From NCBI GenBank assembly GCA_017622055.1, contig JAGARY010000073.1, positions 1-5,375 of the forward strand: 5,375 nucleotides of DNA, given 5' to 3'. Numbering within the stretch: position 1 is the first letter of the stretch; each line of letters begins with the position of its first letter. Origin of the DNA: Treponema sp. (GTDB taxonomy: Bacteria; Spirochaetota; Spirochaetia; Treponematales; Treponemataceae). Positions 1 to 4,816 of this stretch are shown one piece after another. The notes under the pieces were generated by a model that saw only the letters and a program-made list of their open reading frames with translations, was not told where the DNA came from and searched no databases. The position numbers and the translations under genes are program-made.

Positions 1-480
1 CAATCAATTATGCCAGACAAAGATTTAGCAGAAAAAATTAACGCATTCAAAGCAAAAAAAGCTAAAATCACTGCAATTGCTGTTATGCTTTATATTATTG
101 GAACAGCCATTTTTATTGGAATTCCTGGTGTTGCAGCACTAACACATAATAACAACATTGCATTATGTGGAATACTTGGATTAATCACTTTATTAATTTT
201 TGTAGCCATTGCCACAGGATTATTAATTTTTGTAAATATGTCTGCACCACAAGAAATTATGCCTTACATTGCAGAAAAAGAAGATAACTGGATAGACAAA
301 ACAACTAAAAATGGTGCTTTAATTGGAATGATTAATGACATTTGTCCAATTTTAATTCTTGTAGCATATTTTATCATCTCTTTTACAACAAGAGCATGGC
401 ATACAACTTGGGTAATTTTTTTGTTAAACCCAGTTATTACAGCAATATTAAAAATTATTGCAAAATATGATGAAAAATAA
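1..480 (+). CDS. Four-helix membrane protein, 5'-partial; resembles C-terminal half of an XRE-type regulator
   Basis: The frame is open from base 1 (codons CAA TCA ATT, then ATG at 10) and ends with TAA at 478. No ribosome site fits before the ATG at 10, so the true start is probably upstream of the window. Numbering from that ATG, residues 1-20 are Lys-rich. Hydrophobic segments follow at about 20-43, 51-76, 104-126 and 132-150, with a charged loop at about 80-103 (AEKEDNWIDKTTK). The phrases ITAIAVMLYI, AIATGLLIFVNM and AWHTTWVIFLLNPVI resemble, from memory, the membrane half of XRE-family helix-turn-helix proteins and related regulators often found beside DUF4097 genes. The helix-turn-helix part would lie outside the window, so a regulatory role is inference. 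The next gene starts 16 bases after the stop, which suggests one operon. It could instead be a stand-alone membrane protein of unknown function. Membrane location is strongly supported; the family is moderate. Confidence 0.75.
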   Translation, partial: QSIMPDKDLAEKINAFKAKKAKITAIAVMLYIIGTAIFIGIPGVAALTHNNNIALCGILGLITLLIFVAIATGLLIFVNMSAPQEIMPYIAEKEDNWIDKTTKNGALIGMINDICPILILVAYFIISFTTRAWHTTWVIFLLNPVITAILKIIAKYDEK

Positions 481-485
481 TTTTT

Positions 486-490
486 GAGGT
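486..490 (+). promoter_or_regulatory. Ribosome binding site selecting a GTG start
   Basis: GAGGT lies six bases upstream of the GTG at 497. It supports GTG as the start of the first DUF4097 gene, since no ATG lies nearby in that frame. It sits in the 16-base gap after the membrane gene's stop codon. Confidence 0.6.
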
Positions 491-496
491 AATATT

Positions 497-1420
497 GTGA
501 GTAATTTTACAGATTTTTATGAAAAAAATAGAAAACTAATTTTGCCAATACTTTGGATTTTTGCAGTTTTAATAATTGCTGTTATAATTGTAAAAAATAA
601 CTTTGGAAGCGACAGTTTTTCAAGTTTTGAAGATGACCAAACTTTGCAATCCATTGCAGAAGATGGAATCTACAATACATATTCCTTTAATGCAAACAAA
701 ATTGAAGATATTCAAATCTCTTTGGTAGCAGAAAAATTAACAGTTCAACCTGTAAATACAAATGAAATTACAGTTGAACTTTACGGAACATGGAGCAAAA
801 AACTTGAACCAGAAGTTTCATACACAAATAACACATTAACTATTAAACAAAAACAAAAAAATGGAGTTAATTTACACAAAAGATCTGTTGTAGTAAAACT
901 TCCATCAGAAAAAGTTACACAAAATACAATTACAAAAATCGAAAATGTTTCTGGTAGCGTTCAACTTTCAGATTTTGAAATGTCAAAATTAAATATTTCG
1001 AATGTTAGTGGATCTATAAAACTTAGTAATATTGTTTGTAAATCTTCTAATTTAGAATGTGTGAGTGGAAGCGTAAAAGTTGAAAATTGTAGTATTGATA
1101 GTGTAGAAATTGCTACTATAAGTGGTTCAATAAAAGCAGAAGGATATTTTGATGAATTGGATGCAGATGCTGTAAGTGGAAGCATAAAAGTACTAAATCA
1201 AAAAGACTTTACAAAAGATTCTAGTTTTTCTACAATTAGTGGTGCAATAACAATTGATTTACCATCAGACGCAAATGCTATAATTGATTGTTCATCAACT
1301 AGTGGTTCTGTTTTGTGTGAACATACAAACACAAAAGCAAAATCTGTGGATCAAAAACTTGGAAATGGAACTTACGAACTTGAAGCAAATAGCATGAGTG
1401 GAAGTATCAAAATTCAATAA
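497..1420 (+). CDS. Membrane-anchored DUF4097 beta-strand-repeat protein, copy 1
   Basis: This 307-residue protein starts at GTG. Residues 10-13 are basic (KNRK) and precede one transmembrane helix at about 14-33, which predicts a cytoplasmic N-terminus and an exported body. A beta-rich N-terminal domain (about 60-140) contains VELYGTW at 93-99. A ladder of Ser-Gly turns follows, with the Ser at 152, 171, 190, 209, 227, 248, 269 and 301. Most read V/I-S-G-S followed by a hydrophobic strand such as IKL or VKV. The spacing (19, 19, 19, 18, 21, 21, 32) suggests a right-handed beta-solenoid. This is the pattern of the DUF4097 'putative adhesin' family, whose biochemical role is not established and for which the name is not evidence of adhesion. 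No catalytic motif is visible. It lies between the membrane gene and a close paralogue, with gaps of 16 and 14 bases. Family assignment is confident; function is unknown. Confidence 0.88.
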   Translation: MSNFTDFYEKNRKLILPILWIFAVLIIAVIIVKNNFGSDSFSSFEDDQTLQSIAEDGIYNTYSFNANKIEDIQISLVAEKLTVQPVNTNEITVELYGTWSKKLEPEVSYTNNTLTIKQKQKNGVNLHKRSVVVKLPSEKVTQNTITKIENVSGSVQLSDFEMSKLNISNVSGSIKLSNIVCKSSNLECVSGSVKVENCSIDSVEIATISGSIKAEGYFDELDADAVSGSIKVLNQKDFTKDSSFSTISGAITIDLPSDANAIIDCSSTSGSVLCEHTNTKAKSVDQKLGNGTYELEANSMSGSIKIQ

Positions 1421-1434
1421 ATTGGAGGAGAAAA

Positions 1435-2307
1435 ATGATTATTGTTTGGGGAATTGCCATTTTAGCTTTGGCACTTTTTTTAATTTCATCAATTATGAAA
1501 GGTCAAAATGTTTTAAAAACAAACAGATTTTTGTCTTCACTTTCAGATGATGATTTGTACAATACATTCACTTTTGAAATTAAAGATTTAGAAGATTTAA
1601 GCATAAAACTTATTTCAGAATCTCTTGAAATTCAAAAAACTGATGAACAAAACATTTCTGTAGAACTTTACGGAAGTTGGCACAAAGCAATTGAGCCAGA
1701 ATTTTCTTGCAAAAATAATATGTTGATTATTGAACAAAATAAAAAAAACGCTTTGTACAATAGACTTGTTCGGGTAAAAGTTCCAAGTTCAATTATATCA
1801 AAAAACACAAACTTTAATGCTTCAATAGTTTCTGGACTTTTCAACATTGATAATTTTGATATAAACAGACTTAATGTTTCAAACGTTAGCGGCTTAATAT
1901 TAATCAAAAACGTTATTTGTAATGAAACAAACACAAACAATGTAAGTGGAATTTCTAGAATTGAACAATGCAAAATCAATCAGGTAACTGCAGATTCTGT
2001 TTCTGGCTCAATTTATTTAGACGGTTCTTTTGATTCTGTAAATGCAAATGCTGTTAGCGGAGGTATTTCAGTTTCAAATAACATTGATTTTACTAAAGAT
2101 TGTAATTTCAATGTTACAAGTGGTTCAATTTCAATTGATTTACCAGAAAACTCAAATGCATCTTTGAACTGTGCATCGTTTTCTGGAAGAGTTTCTAACG
2201 AATTTACAGGTTCAAAAGATAAAGCATTGAATGAAAAACTTGGAAATGGTTCTTACACATTAAAAGCAGAAAGTGTAAGTGGATCAATTTCTATCAACAA
2301 AAAATAA
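1435..2307 (+). CDS. Membrane-anchored DUF4097 beta-strand-repeat protein, copy 2
   Basis: This 290-residue protein is a paralogue of the preceding gene. GGAGGAG at 1424-1430 is a strong ribosome site four bases before the ATG, and no standard start lies upstream in frame before a stop at 1390. A hydrophobic helix runs from residue 2 to about 20, followed by Lys/Arg at 22, 28 and 31. The lack of any basic residue before the helix is odd for a signal anchor, so its orientation is uncertain. VELYGSW at 76-82 matches VELYGTW in copy 1, and LYNTFTFEI matches IYNTYSFNA. Ser-Gly turns have the Ser at 133, 152, 171, 190, 208, 229, 250 and 282, exactly the spacing of copy 1. The turn residue after Gly is often not Ser here (SGL, SGI, SGG, SGR), unlike copy 1. 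Near the C-terminus EKLGNGSYTL matches QKLGNGTYEL. This is clearly a tandem duplication; the role is unknown, and pairing with copy 1 is possible. Confidence 0.88.
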   Translation: MIIVWGIAILALALFLISSIMKGQNVLKTNRFLSSLSDDDLYNTFTFEIKDLEDLSIKLISESLEIQKTDEQNISVELYGSWHKAIEPEFSCKNNMLIIEQNKKNALYNRLVRVKVPSSIISKNTNFNASIVSGLFNIDNFDINRLNVSNVSGLILIKNVICNETNTNNVSGISRIEQCKINQVTADSVSGSIYLDGSFDSVNANAVSGGISVSNNIDFTKDCNFNVTSGSISIDLPENSNASLNCASFSGRVSNEFTGSKDKALNEKLGNGSYTLKAESVSGSISINKK

Positions 2308-2325
2308 AATAATAGAAGGATTTAT

Positions 2326-3282
2326 ATGAAACAAATAATTAAAATATTTACATTATCATTACTATTTTTTGCTTCTTGTACAATGACTGTTGCAGAAGAC
2401 ATTGTAGCAAAAGAATATTTTGAAACAACTAATATTAGCAAAATTTCAACAGAATTAACTTACGAAAACCTAACAGTAAAAACTACAAATGGAAATGAAA
2501 TCCTTATTGAAATTGCAAGTAACTATTCAAAAATGATTCCTGAATTTTATGTTGAAGATGATACATTTGTAATTAAATCTAAGAAAAAGAAATTTTGGAA
2601 CGCTGGATATATTTGCAATGTTTATTTGTATTTACCAACAGATTTCTTTCCAACAACAACTGAATTAAACACTGCCAGTGGAGAAGTTTTCATTGAAGAT
2701 TTAGAAACTGATGAATTAACAATAAAATCTGCCAGTGGCGATATTAAAGTGCTTTTTTCAAATGCTAAAGACAAAATAACTCTTTCTGCTGCCAGTGGAG
2801 AAATTGAATTTGAAACTGGAAACACAACAAAATTTTCTGCAAAAACAGCAAGTGGTGATATTTTAATAAAACAACTTACATCAAACGAAATTATATGCGA
2901 CGCTGTTAGCGGAGAAATTACAACACAAGAAATTGAATGTGAATACTTATCTTGTGAAACTACAAGTGGAGACATTGACTGTAGCAAAACAGTTTGCCAA
3001 TATTTTGACATAAAAGCTGTAAGTGGCTCTGTTGATTTAGAACTAGATAATCAAATTGAAGCCGAATCTTCAATCAAAACAACAAGCGGGTCTGTAGATT
3101 TAGTTGTTCCAGAAGATATGAACTTTGAAATTATTGCAAACTCATCATCTGGAAAATTCGAAGACGATATCAATGGTAGAACATACAGCCCAAGAGACAA
3201 CTTTGAATCTAAATACAACGAAGGTGGTATAACAATTCTTATTGACACAACATCAGGAAGCATTGAATTAGAAAGCAACTAG
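2326..3282 (+). CDS. Probable lipoprotein, DUF4097 beta-strand-repeat family, copy 3
   Basis: This 318-residue protein has GAAGGA at 2315-2320 five bases before its ATG. The N-terminus is a signal peptide (MKQIIKI, then a hydrophobic stretch) ending in LFFASC, with Cys at 18. This is a relaxed lipobox of the kind spirochaetes accept, so lipidation is likely but not certain. An N-terminal beta domain (about 33-108) aligns loosely with copies 1 and 2 (YENLTVKTTNGNEILIEIA; IPEFYVEDDTFVIK). Ten Ser-Gly turns follow, with the Ser at 118, 137, 157, 176, 195, 214, 233, 254, 275 and 310. That is two more than the paralogues, but with the same ending cadence (21, 21, then a long step of 35). The first turns are mainly SGE/SGD and later ones SGS, so this ladder is more acidic. 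It is the last gene of the run, 18 bases after copy 2 and 24 bases before a hairpin terminator. It is probably exposed on a membrane surface; its function is unknown. Confidence 0.87.
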   Translation: MKQIIKIFTLSLLFFASCTMTVAEDIVAKEYFETTNISKISTELTYENLTVKTTNGNEILIEIASNYSKMIPEFYVEDDTFVIKSKKKKFWNAGYICNVYLYLPTDFFPTTTELNTASGEVFIEDLETDELTIKSASGDIKVLFSNAKDKITLSAASGEIEFETGNTTKFSAKTASGDILIKQLTSNEIICDAVSGEITTQEIECEYLSCETTSGDIDCSKTVCQYFDIKAVSGSVDLELDNQIEAESSIKTTSGSVDLVVPEDMNFEIIANSSSGKFEDDINGRTYSPRDNFESKYNEGGITILIDTTSGSIELESN

Positions 3283-3297
3283 ATTTTTATATTGTAG

Positions 3298-3338
3298 AAA
3301 AAAAAAGACTTCAGAACTCAATCTGAAGTCTTTTTTTT
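3298..3338. terminator. Bidirectional intrinsic terminator
   Basis: A perfect 9-bp stem (GACTTCAGA at 3307-3315 with TCTGAAGTC at 3322-3330) encloses a 6-base loop. It is followed by eight T (3331-3338) and preceded by nine A (3298-3306), so each strand reads as stem plus U-tract. It sits between the convergent ends of the DUF4097 run (stop at 3280-3282) and kdgK (stop at 3347-3349) and most likely terminates both. Confidence 0.93.
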
Positions 3339-3346
3339 ATTCTAAA

Positions 3347-4374
3347 TTATCTTTGTACGCGTCCGCTTCCGTCGCCACCAGCCAAAGTTTGAACTTCAGA
3401 AACGCTAACCATATTAAAGTCGCCTTCAATAGAATGTTTTAGACAACTTGCAGCAACAGCAAATTCAATTGTAGATTGATTATCAAAATCATTTGAACAA
3501 GCGTAAATTAATCCGCCACCAAAACTGTCGCCACCACCAACGCGGTCTACAATGTGCATTTTGTATTCTTTAGAAAAATAACTTTCCCCAGATTTTCCGT
3601 CGTAAAGCATACCAGCCCACAAATTATCATTTGCAGAAAGAGAAGTTCTTAAAGTAATTGCAACTTTTTTGAATCCAAAACGTTCTGTAAGTTTTTTTGC
3701 AACTTCTTTGTACCCATCTTTATTCAATTTTCCACTTGTAACATCAGTTGCTTCAGATTTAATTCCAAAAACATCATTTGCATCTTCTTCGTTAGAAATA
3801 CAAACATCAATATATTTACAAAGTTCTCCCATCACTTGGCCTGCTTTTTCTTTTGTCCAAAGCTTTTTGCGGTAGTTCAAATCACAAGAAACTGTAATTC
3901 CTTTTTCGCGAGCTTTTTTACAAGCTTCCAAACAGATTTCTGCAACATTGTCCCCTAAAGCAGGAGTAATTCCTGTAAAATGGAACCAAGAAGCACCTTC
4001 AAAAATTGCATCCCAATCAAAATCTTCTTTTGTTGCAAGTGCAATTGAAGAACCAGCTCTGTCATAAATTACTTTTGATGGACGCTGGCTAGCACCTTTT
4101 TCCAAATAATAAATACCAACACGAGGCCCACCGCGAGTAATAAAACTTGTGTCCACACCAAAACGACGCAAAGAATTTACAGCAGCCTGACCAATTTCGT
4201 GAGTTGGCAATTTTGTAACAAACGCAGTTTCAAGCCCATAATTTGCCAAAGAAACAGAAACATTTGCTTCACCACCACCAAAAGTTGCCCCATAATTTCG
4301 GCCTGAACAAAACGATAATAACCTTCAGGCGCCAAACGCAACATAATTTCACCAAAAGTAACAATTTTTCCCAT
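3347..4374 (-). pseudogene. kdgK: 2-keto-3-deoxygluconate kinase, PfkB family, frameshifted near codon 26
   Basis: This encodes KDG kinase (ATP + 2-dehydro-3-deoxygluconate to KDPG), a cytoplasmic ribokinase/PfkB-family sugar kinase. The start at 4374 has a good site (GGAGA, 4381-4385, spacing 6) and gives MGKIVTFGEIMLRLAPEGYY followed by RFVQAE. The frame then runs wrong and stops at 4177. The rest continues in another frame from about 4296 to the stop at 3347. Adding one A to the AAA at 4296-4298 (minus strand) restores VQAENYGATFGGGEANV and a 342-residue protein, the normal length for the family. On that numbering, GGGEANV is at 33-39, YYLEKGASQRPSK at 89-101, DLNYRKKLW at 165-173, SNEED at 194-198, and the PfkB signature DRVGGGDSFGGG at 277-288 with presumed catalytic Asp 283. 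The remainder shows no decay, so the lesion is either very recent, programmed or variable, or a sequence error. eda lies upstream on the same strand, 442 bases away. Substrate assignment rests on resemblance to KDG kinases and on eda. Confidence 0.88.
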
Positions 4375-4391
4375 TTTATTTCTCCAATATT

Positions 4392-4404
4392 CAAATTCTG
4401 AATT
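4392..4404 (+). repeat. 13-base direct repeat, kdgK-side copy
   Basis: CAAATTCTGAATT here is identical to 4775-4787, and the two copies bracket the repeat block. It overlaps the left arm of a palindrome, CTGAATT-AAG-AATTCAG (4398-4414, 7-bp arms, 3-base loop), which lies 13 bases upstream of the kdgK ribosome site. Confidence 0.6.
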
Positions 4405-4482
4405 AAGAATTCAGTAATTTATTTTTTTCACTGTAAAACATTTTAGTTCTCACAGCCCATCTTTTTCACATTCATATTTTTT

Positions 4483-4500
4483 AGGGGAAAGCCTTCCCCT
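4483..4500. repeat. Perfect 7-bp stem-loop
   Basis: AGGGGAA (4483-4489) pairs with TTCCCCT (4494-4500) around a 4-base loop, AGCC. T-rich sequence lies to its left (4476-4482), so on the minus strand the stem is followed by A's rather than T's. It is not a convincing terminator in either direction. Confidence 0.65.
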
Positions 4501-4510
4501 GTCTCACATT

Positions 4511-4527
4511 CACAAACTAAGTTTGTG
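4511..4527. repeat. Perfect 7-bp stem-loop
   Basis: CACAAAC (4511-4517) pairs with GTTTGTG (4521-4527) around a 3-base loop, TAA. It lies 10 bases from the preceding stem-loop. The word CACAAAC also appears, unpaired, at 4604-4610. Confidence 0.65.
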
Positions 4528-4567
4528 CTTGTTCGCCACCCCTTCTAGCGCAACGCCCGGCTTTCTC

Positions 4568-4593
4568 TTGTATTTTGCGTTAGCAAAATACAA
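4568..4593. repeat. Perfect 11-bp stem-loop
   Basis: TTGTATTTTGC (4568-4578) pairs with GCAAAATACAA (4583-4593) around a 4-base loop, GTTA. It is the longest perfect palindrome in the spacer. No T-run follows on either strand, so it does not read as a terminator. A structural or mobile-element role is possible. Confidence 0.75.
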
Positions 4594-4651
4594 ATCCGTG
4601 TGGCACAAACTCTCCCTTGCGCCACTTTCATCTTTCTAGATTGCCGCGTCG

Positions 4652-4726
4652 CTTCGCTCCTCGCAATGACATAGCATCAACATCACTTTACTTCGCTCCT
4701 CGCAATGACATAGCATCAACATCACT
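4652..4726. repeat. Two tandem copies of a 36-base sequence, period 39
   Basis: The 36 bases at 4652-4687 recur identically at 4691-4726, separated by TTA. Each begins CTTCGCTCCTCGCAATGAC and ends ATCAACATCACT. The first copy is joined on its left to ATTGCCGCGTCG, giving the outer pairing ATTGC (4640-4644) with GCAAT (4663-4667). From memory, the minus-strand form (GTCATTGCGAGGAGCGAAGC) is a common intergenic repeat in many bacteria; this was not checked. Identity of the two copies suggests recent duplication. Two units with a 3-base spacer do not make a CRISPR array. Confidence 0.85.
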
Positions 4727-4750
4727 GCGAGACCTTTTGGTCGTGGCAGT
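4724..4750. repeat. Compound hairpin at the end of the tandem repeat
   Basis: The outer arms ACTGC (4724-4728) and GCAGT (4746-4750) pair, as do the inner arms GACC (4731-4734) and GGTC (4739-4742) around TTTT. A small unpaired interior (GA against GTG) separates them. The outer left arm overlaps the last bases of the second 36-base copy. On the minus strand it lies about 70 bases past the eda stop but lacks a U-tract, so a terminator role is weak. Confidence 0.55.
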
Positions 4751-4774
4751 CCATTCTTCATTTTCTCTGAATTC

Positions 4775-4787
4775 CAAATTCTGAATT
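4775..4787 (+). repeat. 13-base direct repeat, eda-side copy, within a CTGAATT cluster
   Basis: CAAATTCTGAATT is identical to 4392-4404. It sits in a run of CTGAATT words at 4767-4773, 4781-4787 and 4788-4794, ending 23 bases before the eda stop codon. The local clustering means the match could arise from simple-sequence expansion rather than a target duplication. Confidence 0.55.
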
Positions 4788-4816
4788 CTGAATTTTTCCT
4801 AATTCTTCATTCATAA

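Larger units (their letters stand above)
4443..4631 (-). pseudogene. 63-codon frame with one internal TAG, probably repeat-derived
   Basis: From the ATG at 4631 this frame reads MKVAQGRVCATRICILLTQN and on to RALR. It meets a single TAG at 4545-4547, then continues as KGWRTSTNLVCECETGEGFP to MGCEN and TAA at 4443. Six Cys fall in it (RVCATRIC, LVCEC, GCEN). There is no proper ribosome site, as the purines AGAAAG lie within about one base of the ATG. A second overlapping frame, 4510-4635, is open for 41 sense codons but lacks a usual start. The frame runs through three palindromes, which argues that it is fortuitous reading of repeat DNA rather than a gene. No family is recognised. It is listed because a one-codon interruption could mark a decayed small gene carried by the repeat. 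Confidence 0.22.
4375..4816. other. Gene-poor spacer between eda and kdgK, packed with short repeats
   Basis: These 442 bases hold no convincing gene. From left to right they contain the kdgK ribosome site (4381-4385), a CTGAATT palindrome, three more perfect stem-loops between 4483 and 4593, a 36-base sequence present twice in tandem (4652-4726), a compound hairpin (4724-4750), and a cluster of CTGAATT copies (4767-4796). The middle (about 4530-4745) is visibly richer in G and C than the genes on either side. The composition and repeat density suggest an inserted or amplified intergenic element rather than leader sequence. No strong promoter for kdgK is evident in it. Confidence 0.75.

Noticed and set aside
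961..1185. Minus-strand open frame of 74 codons inside DUF4097 copy 1
   Set aside because: It lies wholly antisense to a well-supported gene and merely mirrors the Ser-Gly repeats. No ribosome site or family was recognised.
1668..1979. Minus-strand open frame of 103 codons inside DUF4097 copy 2
   Set aside because: Antisense shadow of the repeat ladder, with no independent support.
2622..3278. Two minus-strand open frames (2622-3011 and 3051-3278) inside DUF4097 copy 3
   Set aside because: The recurring SPLA-type words are the reverse complement of the Ser-Gly turns, so these are shadows of the coding repeats.
3669..3875. Plus-strand open frame of 68 codons inside kdgK
   Set aside because: Antisense to conserved kinase sequence, with no ribosome site.
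4177..4374. Separate small gene of 65 codons
   Set aside because: Its first 26 residues are the N-terminus of kdgK and the remainder is kinase sequence read out of frame.
4409..4437. Minus-strand promoter for kdgK (TTTACA at 4437-4432, CTGAAT at 4414-4409, 17-base spacing)
   Set aside because: The -35 is fair but the -10 matches TATAAT at only three positions and falls in a repeat.
4652..4726. CRISPR array
   Set aside because: Only two copies, separated by three bases, with no spacers and no cas genes.
4761..4814. 17-codon minus-strand frame starting at 4814 (MNEELGKIQNSEFG)
   Set aside because: It is made of the CTGAATT repeat cluster, has no ribosome site and no recognised family.
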